A stretch of 64,000 nt of DNA from Oreocharis arfaki (Eukaryota; Chordata; Aves; Passeriformes; Paramythiidae). Shown here one piece after another: positions 40,441 to 52,283 of the stretch. The notes below the pieces were generated by a model. The model was not told the DNA's origin. It saw nothing but the letters and a program-made list of their open reading frames with translations, and searched no databases. The stretch lies in assembly GCA_013398015.1 (NCBI GenBank), contig VZRR01010901.1:620857-684856 (forward strand), written 5' to 3'. The position numbers were made by a program, and so were the translations under genes. Within the stretch, counting starts at the first letter, position 1, and every line of letters starts with the position of its first letter.

Positions 40441-42707
40441 ACCCTGGCTCCCATCTGACTTTGTAACAGATTTACTAACTGGCACTGAAAAAGTAATTTT
40501 CTCTTTTCTTTCCACTTTGTCTGCCAGGTCTGTTTAGGCTGTGTGCTCTTTGGAACACTGTCCAATGCACCTTTTTTCCAATGCAGTTATCCCTAACAAC
40601 CAAGGGCTCCTGAGAAGGAGAAGGAAAAGGCTTCTCATATACCTCTGATGGGTTCTTCTTATATCCATGATGAGTTTAATACTGCATACACTTGAAGCTC
40701 AAATTATACACTAATATGCGTACCTGGGAAGGCAATAAGTATTTACAGTATTCATGTTGTCATCTGCAAAATTCACTCAATAACTTGTAGTGCTCTGCCA
40801 AAAAACACTGGGAGAAGCTATCAGAAAAGTCACCTCAAATATATTTCCCAAGGACAGAGCATAGCCTGTGAAAATATTTCATAGTCCTAGGCTCCAAAAC
40901 AGACAATGCTCAAAAATGCACAGGGATCACCTTGGAACACAGGGGTTTGGGTTTCATCTTGCTAAGTCTATCTCTCTGCCAGTCCTACAGAAGGAAGAAA
41001 AGGTGAAAGTGCATTTTTTCTGAAAGCAATTGTTCTGCCCCGTTCCCTCCCTCTCATCCCCTTCAAACAGCCACATGCTCCGTTGCCCTACTCTGCCCTG
41101 CCCACCACCTTAAGGGACATGGGCAGATAAGCTCACTTGTTGCAGCCAAGGGGAGAAGATGAAATCTGAACACAAAACTGGGACCTTGCTCAGAGGGCAG
41201 TCTATATTAGACACAACAGGAAAGTTTTTATTCTGGAGATGATGATTATTCTCCCTGCCACCTGTTATATTTATTTAACTCTTACTAAAGCGATTAAAAA
41301 ATCTGGTTCAGTAAAAAAAACCTCTTAAAAATTACTGATCATTCTCTCTTGTCTCAAAGGCACTAATTCGAAATCTTAAAGTAAATATTAAAGGTACAAT
41401 TTAACCCTCAGTGCTTTAAAATAGTTAATAAACTGCTAAATCAGACTTTCAAGACATGAGCTCAGCCAATCTCCTATATGCAATTGCATCCTCACGTCAA
41501 CCCCAATTTCAGGGTTCATGTGAATGAAGAAACGAGGAATTAGACGGAGTTTAAAATCCTGACCCACTGCTTGACTCAGAACGTCCATCTAAAACATTTC
41601 CCAGCTAACAGCAAATGCAATTTCATTTTGACAGAAAGTTCTGAGCTAAAAAGCAGAAGCAGGACGCAAAGGCCTCATACAGCAGACAACAATTTAGTGC
41701 TGTGATTCTAAAAGCATCATTAAATAAAATACTTTCTAGTGTTAATTCCAGCTAATTAGATCAGCAAGCTACCCAGACTGAAAAAAAACAAAATAACTCA
41801 TTTTATTGCAACTCTACAGTTGCAAGACATGATACAGTATATTTGTAAAGGGGGACTGCATGTCATTTATGAAGAAACTACTTATGCTAGCACAAGTGGT
41901 CTCATGAAATATGCCAAACACCTCCACCTGGTTCTTCAGTAGCTCCAGCTCTAGTGCAAAACAAAGACACTTTGGTTTTCACTTAGCCAGGCTGATCAGT
42001 TGTTTTAATGAGAGCAAAATGAAAAATATTATTAGCACAAAGGTTTTTCCACATTAGGGCATGAAACAGCAGAGCAAAAATAACACAACCACTTGTTTTA
42101 CACAAAAGCTCCCAGCACAGCAACTGAAACAGCATCTATAAACAAGGGGGAAATCAGCCCAGAGGTGGCTGCCATGAGCAGAACTGAGCTTTGCCACCCT
42201 TCCTCCCACAATATCACTCTAATAACTACAGGGACCAGGGAGCCAGCTTTACAAATGGCATAAATTACTCTCCTCCTCTCTCTCAGTGCGATCACACAAC
42301 ACTCCCAGGCATCTTTTCCCTAATTTCCACAACACAAGAATGCTGATTCTGCTGCTGCTGGGCCTTCATCTACTCATGATATATAAAGCCCCCAGAGGAG
42401 CAAAGGGAAACACAAAAAGATTGCAAAACCTGTAATAATAACCAAATCATCTATAGCAACTTTTCTGCCCCACATGAGTTTACCTGAAAAATCAGAGAAG
42501 AAACCTTAAAGATTGGGTGAAAATGGACACACAGAGTCCTGAATAATCTCCTACACTAGGCAGTAATTCTGCCTATTGGCCATTTTTGTCCACAGTCCCA
42601 TCCTCCACAACTGGAAGCAAAGACAGCATATAGTGGAGTATATGCTCTCAACCAGTGTACTGGAAGAAAACTGACTGGAATATATCAGAAGTCCTACCTA
42701 GAGATTG
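40441..42707. other. Intergenic DNA between a CR1 fragment and an LTR
   Basis: No coding exon, RNA gene or repeat family was recognised. It is moderately AT-rich unique-looking sequence. Confidence 0.7.
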
Positions 42708-43054
42708 TGTCCTGGGGTGACTTCATGATGTTGAATCCCCTATCACCGCTCTATGCCCAGACACGAATCTTGTGCCTTTCTGTGCCTTTAAAACTGGGTG
42801 CGAGAGAAAGAAACAAAGCCAAACTTTTCCAAGCAGGTTTGTTCTCCAAGGTCACTCTGTCTACTCTCTGCGTGCCTCTGCGGCAGCAAGAGAGGAAGAA
42901 AGCACCTTCCGCCTTTTCCCAGCTTTTGGCTCCTTTTCTCGGGAGAGAGACGGAGAGTTAAACTCCTTTGTTCCCCTGGGACTTCGGTTCCTTCTTCTTC
43001 TCTTCCGGACTGTTTCAACAAAATCAGAACACACCAGGAGACCTTACACGGCCC

Positions 43055-43067
43055 CCCCTCAGAGGGG
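43055..43067. repeat. Hairpin in the GC-rich part of the LTR
   Basis: CCCCTC and GAGGGG form a perfect 6-bp stem around a single central base, inside a longer C-rich and G-rich block (43050-43073). With a one-base spacer it would need to open a pair or two to form a real loop. It lies between the promoter-like box and the poly(A)-like signal of the LTR. Confidence 0.6.
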
Positions 43068-43320
43068 CCCCCCGCCGAACTCCGGCTCCGAAGAGGGGAA
43101 GAGAGAGACCACACCCACAGAAAGGACTTTAAAACTTACAGGTTCTCTCCGCAGCGAGAGGTTTTATTATTTAGCATTATTTAGTTTCCGTGCCTGCCGT
43201 GCGGTATGTTTTTTAAATAAATAGGTTTTTTTCCCTTTCACTTTTCTCCAAGGAATATTTCTTTCTCGAACCTAGTGGGGGAGGGGTGGCTGTAACCTGC
43301 CTTCTACCAGAAGACCTTCG

Positions 43321-43342
43321 AATTCGGACGTTCCTCCGAATT
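43321..43342. repeat. Inverted repeat near the 3' end of the LTR
   Basis: AATTCGGA and TCCGAATT are perfect 8-bp inverted arms separated by six bases, just inside the LTR 3' end. Such a structure in U5 could fold in the transcript; I infer no specific function. Confidence 0.85.
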
Positions 43343-43360
43343 TGTCTCAAAACCGAGACA

Positions 43361-46300
43361 GATTATAAAGAAAAATAAAAAGGTAATGTTTGGTGGAAAT
43401 TAGCAATGTTTTTAAGGGGTTTTTTACCTGCTTTGACACTTGCAAGTGTAGTAAATAAAGGAAAACAATATTTAGTATTACCTTTTGCAGTAGGATGAGC
43501 AGCAGAGGTGACCATAATGCGTAGACTTTACACATTGGAGGAAACCTGAAACCCCATAATCTTCTACTCCATCCACACTAACCTTTGAGGAAGGTGAGGC
43601 AGATCCCTTAGACAGTCCCTGCTGCAGCCACACACAGAGCAGGAACTTAATAGCAAGAGCTGACAGAGCTGGAACATTAGATAGCCCAGCTCTGAGAAGC
43701 TGCTCCTGGATTTGCAGAAAAATGCAGCGATCTGGGAAGCCTTACAGCAAATCACTTATGCAAAAACCCCCACGGTATGCAATCCAGGAATGAGAGGGTC
43801 TGTGCCCTTCTGCCACTATGAGTGTGTCTCCTCCGATTAGTGGCTTCTGGTAAACAAAATAAGGAAAGTTAGGAGGTCTCTAGAAAGACAATATGCTGCT
43901 TATTTACACTAAACATTTCCACATGATCTTCATTACCGCTCTCAAAAAATCAGGCGGGCAAGGTAATGAATGCCCTGTGATTAAACTCTACTCCCACCTG
44001 GGCAGCCAGCTGAGCATTCATACACAGAGGGGCATGTTTTTATTTTATGTTCTGCCTTCCTACACTAGGCAATTGCTAAATTTACCTTATTTAAACTCCA
44101 CACAATGGAGGGAATAAAATATGATCTGTGTGCCACATGAAGGCAGCTTGAAAGTGCCCATCTGCTTTGGTCTCAACAGTTTAATGGAGAGTAAGTTCTA
44201 ACATGCTGGAAGTCAGAGTAAGAGCTTATTTAATTAGGCGTTTGTAAGAAACTTCTTTGTTTCTAGGAAAAATAGCCTACACGTTTTTCTACAGTATTTT
44301 TACTAAAAGAATTGTAAGTTACACTGTAACCAATTAAACATTGAAATACATCCAGAAAAGGTAACTGATAAAAGTAGGAATGTAAAACAACAAACTGTTT
44401 TAAATTTTGAGTCTTAGATTATATTCATCTGCATTTTTTGGGAAAATAACATTTTGTTATAATGTTCTCGTTCCAATAGAATACATTTTAAAACACATTT
44501 TGCTTTTAATTTCATATACTAACAAGAAAAGTGATGTTATTTATTTTTGCAACTGTTTGAATAAGTAGCATTAATCAAGTTTTATTCCAGTTATTTTTTC
44601 ATATTAAGCTGGGCTTTTTTTCCTAAAGAGATTATATCTTTTTCCCCAGCACAGACTATCAAAGTGATTGCCTGGCAGACTACAAAACACCAATTCAGGA
44701 TTACTTAATTTGCACTTACTACATATAAAAGCGATCACTGAAGGAATGTTATTTTCAGGAAATAGCTGCATACAACCTCTTCAAGCTACAGAGGTAGAAT
44801 CCATCTGCTTTGTGCTGCCATTTGTTTAACTGAAGTCACAGAGCTGCACTGTGTATTAATCAAAACAGTAAACTTCAAAACACGTCCCAAATTCAGGAGA
44901 GACTGTAATTACAGTTCCTGTGAACATCCATTAGCTTTGCAGTCTCCACAGACGAGCATGCACAAAACGCTTCCCCCACTCTTACAAATAACTACTGCTG
45001 GTAGCTCACAGCAGAAATGAAAAAAGCATTTCATATTTTTGCTTAAGCCCATAAACACTAAATTGTTACAACTCACTCAACAATTCTTTATAACTGAGAA
45101 GTGGTTAAAGAACCTGTTTTGCTATTGTCATCCTTTGGTCTACCTTACCACCTTACTTCTTCTCTTTCTCTCCTGATGTTCTTACCTGGAAGTTACACTT
45201 CATTCTGCAGTTTCCCACCTATATATGATAAAAAAAGGAACTGTAACATGAAATACTATAGCAATTTTTCTCAAAAAATTAGCACCTCACAATGAGACAA
45301 GCAAAACAACTTATTGTCCACAATTCTCTGTTAAATCTGCTTCTCATTACAAAGATGCTATGGCAGCTCAAGTTTTCAGGATACACTTACCACAGGAGAT
45401 AAGATGGGATGCTGTTATCCCAGAGGAATGGTCCATGTGGTCTGACAAGCAGCCAGATAAGTCCTCTTTTCTGTCACAAGATACTTAGCTGTATACAGAT
45501 ACCCCCCTTGATGCCTGTTAAAATGACGTGTGATGATAATTGACAATAAAAATACCAGCTTCGTATCGAAGGCCAGCTGCAACAGAATCAGGTGCTATTT
45601 CTTTTTCTCAGTGAATGCAATAAAAATTGTGCAGAAAAATGTATTTATCTTAACCCTGTGTAAGTCTCACTCAAAAAAGTAAATCACCCAGAAATACAAG
45701 AGCAAAGGTCAGCTGGAAAAAATCTCCACTTGGCATCAGGTAGATCAAAGATACCCTTACATTCATAGGTCTTGAGATATTACACAAATACAAGGAAATT
45801 TTTCTTTCAACAGACACAGATTTTTTTGAACAAACCTTTTTTGCTTTTTTTAAATGCATCTTAGAAAACTTAATGATAAGATACTGTGTTCAAATAAATA
45901 CACTTCCATTTCCCCTGCTTGCTATAGTAGGTGCAAGCTGTTTTAATAGAAACACTAAATATTTTCTCCCCATTCATACCCTTGATCATTTATGTCCAGT
46001 ATCTTTGGCCTTGCCCTGCCAAGTACCTCATGTTAAGAATACTTTTGAAATACAGAACACTTTTTAAAATTTAGCAATAAATAATGAAGTGCCACTTGAG
46101 CATTCTCTCCCACCTTCTGCCCCTCACGCGGTTTTCCCCACTTGTCATAAAAGAGATGCTCTGCAGGACCCCCTTTCATACCAGCATCTCTCTCCTGTGT
46201 CACTTTTCATAAATGTGTTGAGGTGCAAATTTCAAAAGAAAGCTGTTTTAATTGTGGTCCACGGATTTCTCAATTCTCTGTTAATACAAGACAACCTGAC

Positions 46301-48360
46301 ATTCCTACATATTGAAAAATTAAGGAAATGCAAGACCAACTCATCAGAAGCTGTTCTGCATTCATTCTGGAGCTCACACGCCTTCTGATGCTCATTTGTT
46401 TTTTTCTTTTTTCTTCTTTTTTTAACAGAGAATTTAATGAAAAAGAATAATGCCAATTTTTTTCTTTTAGAACATTATTTCTAAAGTAACAAACATGTTT
46501 TGCCTTTAGAGACAAAGGCAACATTCCTGGCCTCAAGAACCAATATACAATGGATGGCTCAAAATCCTATCTGGTACTTTCTTATCTGGTATTTATTTTT
46601 CATGATACAGCAAGGGTTAGTTTTATCTTTTTGAAACACTGAGGTATTTGTTCTGCCGCTAAGGATGGAAAAGACATTTCTTTCTAACATAACTGTACTC
46701 AGAGACAAGGAGGAATCATGAACTTCATAAAAAATCATCACAGAATATTTTAAAAAAATGAAAATAGTGATAAATTATGTATATCTTTTCTAGAGAGGAA
46801 ACAAGCTAAAATTAAATATCATTTTCTTCCCCACATCCAATATGGAAAGCTACCTACTAGCTAATACAGAACTGGATGCCATTTCAGAACATAACACCTT
46901 CCAATGCTGAGTATTTTTTTCTGAGACACTCTGGTTCAATAGTGCCACTGAAAGTAGAAAAAACAGTGTAATAGAATTTAATTCTTGTGCTATTCTAGAA
47001 ACCATTGCAAAGCGACTTTAAATTGCTTTTGAACGAACTAGAAAGTTCAAGTTAATTGAACACAAGGATTCATGTAGCAAATTATCTTACTACTAATGGT
47101 ATGGAAGAAAGAAACCTGATTAGTAAGCCCAGCTGGATACTCGCAATGTGAGAAGTCGAGAGATGCCAGAACTAAATCAGAAAGGTGAAGATCAATAGTT
47201 CTTTAATCAATGGTGGATTACAGTGGGATTTATTCTGCTGAAAACAGCAGGGGCAGATAAATTCCCCACTGAGATTAATTACTGGGAAGGGTGGATGTGA
47301 ACAGAGGAGTGCAGTTATCTTTGTGACAACTGTAAGTGGCAAGAAGAACACCAGTGGGAGTACAGAGCTCTTTGCCTGAGTCTCTGCTGGCGACCAATGA
47401 CACCCTCATCAAATTCCCAGCACCTCTTAGTTCCTTAAAAGAAATTGCCTTGAAGCCTGTGGCTTTTGACAAACACAAATACTATAAACCAAGAAGCAGG
47501 GACACATTTTTTGCCTTATTTTTAAACTGATGGGTTTTTACAGCTGTTGGGTTCCTAAAAAATCCATATTACAGAGACAAAAGCACCAATGTGTGCAGCT
47601 GAAGAATGACAGCTTCATGCACAAAGATGCCGATGACATCCACAGTGCCTGCTTAAGCCAAGGGGTGGTCAGAGCTGCTGGGGCTCTGTCTGCTGGGGAC
47701 ATGGGATCCATCATGTCCATGGAATCCACGCTGACCATTAGAGCCTTTGTTGCTGAATGGTACAGTTCCCACAAACTGGCCACTAATGCATCATGCTCTA
47801 GGGCTAAATACTGCAACTGAGACACCAAGCAGGCTAAGCAGAACAGAGAAATCACAGAGCATCTCTTGTAATAGAACTGATTTAGAAACAGGTCATAAAT
47901 TGAAATTACTGTGACTTTGAACTACTTAAGGAATTTACTAACATGACAAAACAAACAGAGCCAACAGCTTAGCTTGTCAGTGCTTGATTTTCTACCAGCT
48001 TGAGAGAAAGTCTTCTAATTGGTCTCCCCTCCTGACATTTTATGTTCGCTTACCTTACCAGAAGACAGCAAGATGCAGAGAGTCCAGCAGATTTGAAATT
48101 TGCTGGATGTAATACAATGGATTTATTTGTTCTCTTACTTTGGTTATTACCAGCAGCTCCTTGAGACGTCTTTGTCTGATCAGATGGCATCAACTTTCCC
48201 ATTTTATTTCTTGTAGAAAACATTTCAGAAAATATTTTCAACTCTGACTCCATCCAGCTGTATTGGTCTGTTTTCAATGACTCGGAATTCAGGTACTTTA
48301 AGAGAAATTTCTGTGGTTTTTTACTCTGAATTTTATCAGATACCAACAATCATGACTATG
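43361..48360. other. Intergenic DNA downstream of CHID1, no gene recognised
   Basis: It is mostly AT-rich. A segment at about 47530-47855 is open in both directions (97 and 106 codons) and somewhat richer in GC and CpG than its flanks, but it matches no family I know and shows no splice sites or poly(A) signal in a convincing arrangement. The rest shows no gene or repeat. Confidence 0.65.
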
Positions 48361-48361
48361 T

Positions 48362-48529
48362 GGCAAACCAAAAAAGATTCTTTATTGGGGAAAAAAAATG
48401 CAAGTTTAATACAGATACGATATAAATTACAAAACATGTTTTAAAAATCACCTCTCCAGGATACCCAGATTAATTGAAGGTGGAGCCTCAGTGAAGCAAA
48501 TAAAAGTCTTTCTCAGATCATCTCTTGTT
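48362..48529 (-). other. CHID1: CHID1 3' UTR
   Basis: It begins right after the CHID1 stop codon (48530-48532 on the minus strand) and runs to the expected cleavage site about 15-25 bases past the AATAAA at 48386-48381. Its length is about 165 bases. The exact cleavage base is inferred. Confidence 0.75.
48381..48386 (-). terminator. CHID1: CHID1 poly(A) signal AATAAA
   Basis: On the minus strand the sequence reads CCCCAATAAAGAATC, a perfect hexamer about 145 bases after the stop codon, with a TTGGTTTG stretch just downstream that suits a GU-rich cleavage element. It is the first canonical signal after the CHID1 stop. Confidence 0.85.
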
Positions 48530-48628
48530 TTAAAGCAGGTCATAAAAATAGTCCAGGCCTTGTCCCAGCTCCCAGATGGATATTCCAGTGCCCAGCTCTT
48601 TTGCAAGCTCCAAGCGCAACTGGATGGA
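48530..48628 (-). CDS. CHID1: CHID1 last coding exon (C-terminus of GH18 barrel)
   Basis: On the minus strand this exon encodes 32 residues and a TAA stop: SIQLRLELAKELGTGISIWE followed by LGQGLDYFYDLL. The acceptor is TTTCTCTTAG directly upstream (AG at 48630-48629), phase 0. The match to the human CHID1 end (LGVGVSIWELGQG then LDYFYDLL) is near complete. The ISIWELGQG segment is the last strand of the GH18 (beta/alpha)8 barrel, with the conserved tryptophan at the base of the ligand cleft. CHID1 (SI-CLP) is a secreted and lysosomal chitinase-like protein that binds stabilin-1 and sugars; catalytic activity is doubtful in the family. The catalytic-region residues are encoded upstream of this window. 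Confidence 0.97.
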   Translation of the reverse strand, partial: SIQLRLELAKELGTGISIWELGQGLDYFYDLL

Positions 48629-50678
48629 CTAAGAGAAAGACACATAAAGCAATCACGTTTGAGGCAGAGATATCAGACACTCCATACTGCCATCTCTTCA
48701 TGCCATTATCAGACCTTTTAAAAACATCTACCCTTGAAGCAGCTACTGAAAAACCTTGTCTGTATTTCAAATACTCTGGTTAGCAAGCAATCATTCAGTC
48801 AAAGACAGTTAATCGTACCAGTTAATTCAATGACCTAATAAAAGATTACCAGCTAAATTGACAAAATGCCACAGAAATAAATCAGATTTATGAACTATGT
48901 AAAGGACTATTCTAATTTAGGCTATCATTTCACAATGTACAGAAATTCTAACTCTTCCCAGAAATGTCTCATGGGTAAAATAAAACTTTATCACTGAAGA
49001 CAATCGGAACAATTTGTCAAATACCATCAAGATCTCTTGTCTACCCTTGCCTTTTCCCAGGACACAGTCACAATTTACATCACAAAAATTCTATTTTAAA
49101 GAGATTCTTGGAGGTAATAATTAAAAGTATTTCTATGTGAGCTCCAGCCATTGATTTAGAAGAGTTAGTTTAGCCATTGGTTTACAAGGGAAGCAATGCC
49201 ACAGTTCATGTTCTGCACCTTTTTTTTACATCAAAAAACAAAAATTATTATTTTTCAATCTTTTGCTCTCAGGTTTTCTTACTTTGAACTGCAGCACTGC
49301 AATGTTTAAACTACTCACACTAGGGATGTGTTTAAAAATCATTTCCATGGGAAACAGAAAAAAGTATCACAGCATCATTAACAGATCCACTGGGCCTGCC
49401 ATTCATGACTGCTTTTAACTAATCATGAACAAACTAATTCTGAGGAACCTGTCAGTGATTATAACATTAAAAAGGGAAAGAAACGCATTTTTCATGAGGT
49501 AATAAAATTCAGTGTTTCCCAAACATCTTAACCAGCATACAAATCTCAAAATATTTCATTACAAGCTTGTTGAAAATGGAAAGAAAACCCATTTCCATGC
49601 ATTCACCAATCAGCACAGTTCAGTGGTGATCTGTTAGAGAAGAAATATGAAAGAAGTGTACAGGAATGAGTGTTCTTAACCCGGTTAGCACTGACAATGG
49701 CAGGGTGAAATCCTCCCACGAGGCCAAAGAGAACACAGCATAACAGCACAAGCTATCTTTTCTCTGATACATTCCCAAAGAAACTTTCTAACACTCTGAG
49801 ACACGCAGCACTAGCAAGAACATAGTTAGACGTGGTAGTTAATACCCCATATGTGATAGTACTTCCATCAATATTAGATTAACGAGGGGAAATACCCTTT
49901 TACTCATGGTGCTTAAGATAACAATCCTATCCAGGAAAACAGAGCCTTAGATCATTTCATACTAGTTTAACCATAAAGAATGTCTCTGTTCTCTGTAAAT
50001 ATGACATAGTTTCACTACAGAAGCAATTCTTTTCCAGTAGTAAAAGTCAGCAGAGGTTTAACATGCTGACTTCAGTTTAATTTGAGAAAATCTAAAGATA
50101 GCTTCCGAGGCACTCAGGCTGTAATTAACCATTTTAACCTGTATTCTGCTATACTGTAGACTATTGTGTAGAAGTTTTCAAAACACTAAAATATGTTGCA
50201 CAGAAACAGAACTGAAGAAAACACAGTGATGCAGGCTGACAGGGAGAATCAGGACCCTGTTAAAAGGAAAGCAAAAGTTCTCCAAGCTTCCAGCCACCAT
50301 GATAAGGAAAATTTCTTTGGTATCTTACGTGAGAATCTGATATTCGACACATAACAAAGTGTCTAATAGTACATGAGCTGTGCACTCGAACAGATCCTCT
50401 CACAGCACTGGTTTGTCTTGGTGTGTCTTATCTGTAGACATGCCTAATCTTCAGAGATCCCAAAACCCCATTATGCATGAGAGTAAAAACCAACCTTCTT
50501 GCACAGGCAGCTGAAGCTTTGAATCCTAGCAATTTACATAACATTTACACAAGGGTAAACTTCTTTCACAAAAGCCTAAAGTCAGTTCAACATTTTCTGA
50601 AAGGCCTCAATAATGAAACAGGTCAAGTAAGTATCTCTGTCCTCTTACAGCCCTCTGACCTGAGAAAGTAGCACCTAC
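48629..50678 (-). other. CHID1: CHID1 last intron, 2.05 kb
   Basis: On the minus strand it runs from a GTAGGT donor next to 50679 to the TTTCTCTTAG acceptor next to 48628. No repeat or extra exon was recognised. Confidence 0.9.
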
Positions 50679-50721
50679 CTTCAGTGTCGGGTAGAAGACT
50701 GCATGTTTTCCTCCCTTATTT
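50679..50721 (-). CDS. CHID1: CHID1 penultimate coding exon (43 bases)
   Basis: On the minus strand this small exon completes a lysine codon with its first base and then encodes NKGGKHAVFYPTLK. It corresponds to the human segment RSGRHVVFYPTLK. The acceptor is GTTTTGCAG (AG at 50723-50722) and the donor is GTAGGT (starting at 50678). It enters in phase 2 (two codon bases come from the previous exon) and leaves in phase 0, which joins correctly to both neighbours. At 43 bases it is too short to show up as an open frame and is supported by frame continuity, both splice sites and family similarity together. Confidence 0.95.
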
Positions 50722-51445
50722 CTGCAAAACAAGAAAACCAAATAGTCATAATAGTTTGACAGATAATAGGACTTGAAACTAAGGTTAGAATTAAAAACCA
50801 GTTTTATTCTTTTCCACTAAAAGGAAACAACCTCAGTGGAAGAAAACTGCCAACTTTATTTTGAAGAAACAATCGGTAAAAAAATTAAGGTATGCTAGTA
50901 CCTTCAGTAGATGAGCATCAATACATACGTATCAAAGACAGTTTGTACTTCCCATTTAGTAGCTCGTATCTTTGGTATTTCTTAACCAGTGTTCATTTCA
51001 CTGAAATAAGACACTTTTTCTATCAACTACCATTCATTCCATACTTGCACCCTGGCTACTCGGTCTCTTAAGGGCAGAGTACAGCCAAAATCTCTACTTC
51101 TCTTCCTTTTCTACTGCAGATAAGAATGCCTACTTCTGCCCCTTTCCTAATGTAGACGCAAAAAAATCACGGCACATAAATCTAAAAGGCTGTTAAGAGA
51201 AGGTGCACAACATATCTACAAGTCAAGTATGCAGCTGTATCACCCTCCTGCAGGTATTGGTTATGGGAACATTTGTCAGAAAGGTCCTCCTTTAATGACT
51301 GAGATGAAAGCCCCAAACTTCTTTATGCCTAATACCTCATCCAAGAACTGGTTGCAATAAAATACAACACAGGCAATCAGACAAAATGACTGATTGTTAT
51401 TTAGGCCATACTAGTGGCCTTTAAGGAGGACAAGTCTTAAAGAAG

Positions 51446-51785
51446 GTGAAAGAAGCTTTTGACACTTTCTCCCATGATATCTTCATAGACAAGCTCAGGA
51501 AGTGTGGGCTGGACAAGTGGATGGGGAGGTGGACTGAGAACTGGCTGAATGGCAGACCCCAGAGGGGCACAGTCAGTGGCACAGGGTCTAGTTGGAGGCC
51601 TTTCACTAGCTGGGCATGGACACAAGTTGCCCAGACAGGCTGTGGAGTCTCCTTCACTGGAGATATTCCAAAGCTGCCTGGGTACAATCCTTAGTAACAA
51701 TATTCTACAGCTTGAGCAGGGAGGTGGAACAAGATCATCTCCAGTGGTCCCTTCCAACCTTAACTATTCTGAGATTCTGTGATAC
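51446..51785 (+). mobile_element. CR1 LINE fragment with internal deletion
   Basis: In + orientation, antisense to CHID1. The left part reads as CR1 reverse transcriptase: EAFDTFSHDIFIDKLRKCGL followed by DKWMGRWTENWLNGRPQRG. At about 51610 it jumps directly to the 3' tail (CAGGCTGTGGAGTCTCC, TGGTCCCTTCCAACC) and ends in the tail repeat ATTCTGAGATTCTGTGAT. The missing middle, on the order of a kilobase in a full element, shows an internal deletion or a rearranged copy. It is inactive. Confidence 0.92.
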
Positions 51786-52230
51786 TGTGAAAAGGCTGAC
51801 AGTGAAAACAGAGGATCCAAGAAGAGATCTCACAACAGAGATGGTTTGATACCATATCATAGTAAACACTGAGATATTTTGTTGCAACTGGATGACAAAA
51901 CTGTCAGATAGTAACAGACAGTTGTGCTTGCTAAATGTGCATCTGAAAAAGATGACATTTGGTTTTCTGATGCAAACTGTGAAAGATTTTCTCCAATTCC
52001 CTGAATTACTATCTTTCAGGCTAAATTAAATGCCAGCAGTACAAAATATACAGACAGACCAAGCTGTACTGGCACAAATACCAAGGCTGCATTTTAAACC
52101 CCTAGTAATGAGAAGGACGAGTTATGAGTGGTCTCACAGCACCATTTTACCACTTCGTCCAGGAGAAAATGTAGAGTGCATGGACAGACCAAGAAGGAAT
52201 TGCTCCTAAAATCTCACAACTTACATCAAT

Positions 52231-52283
52231 GAATACTTGCCTGTGCAAGCACTTGCCTGGGAATACTTGCCTGGGACAAGCAC
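52231..52283. repeat. Two-copy direct repeat, 30-bp period
   Basis: GAATACTTGCCTG starts at both 52231 and 52261, and both copies continue into CAAGCAC after a small difference; the core ACTTGCCTGG also occurs between them. It is a local tandem duplication in a CHID1 intron. Confidence 0.85.

Larger units (their letters stand above)
42708..43360 (+). mobile_element. Solo LTR of an avian endogenous retrovirus, 653 bp
   Basis: The element begins TGTCCTGGGGTGACTTCATG and ends TCTCAAAACCGAGACA, with TG and CA termini. The flanks GATTG (42703-42707) and GATTA (43361-43365) fit a 5-bp target duplication with one substitution. Inside are LTR landmarks in + orientation: a CCTTTAAAAC box near 42785 that could serve as the promoter TATA-like site, a GC-rich middle with hairpins, and an AATAAATA signal near 43215 that fits the R/U5 border. 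It is more GC- and CpG-rich than its surroundings, as expected for a fairly young insertion. No gag, pol or env follows, so it is a solo LTR. The family (ERVL/ERVK-like, songbird style) is from memory; open frames through it are not retroviral proteins. Confidence 0.85.

Noticed and set aside
39756..40565. Open frames of 65-91 codons around 40 kb
   Set aside because: They are accidental readings of the CR1 3' region on either strand.
42772..43224. 150-, 128- and 108-codon open frames over 42.8-43.2 kb
   Set aside because: They lie wholly inside the solo LTR, are open in several frames because of its GC-rich composition, and are not retroviral proteins.
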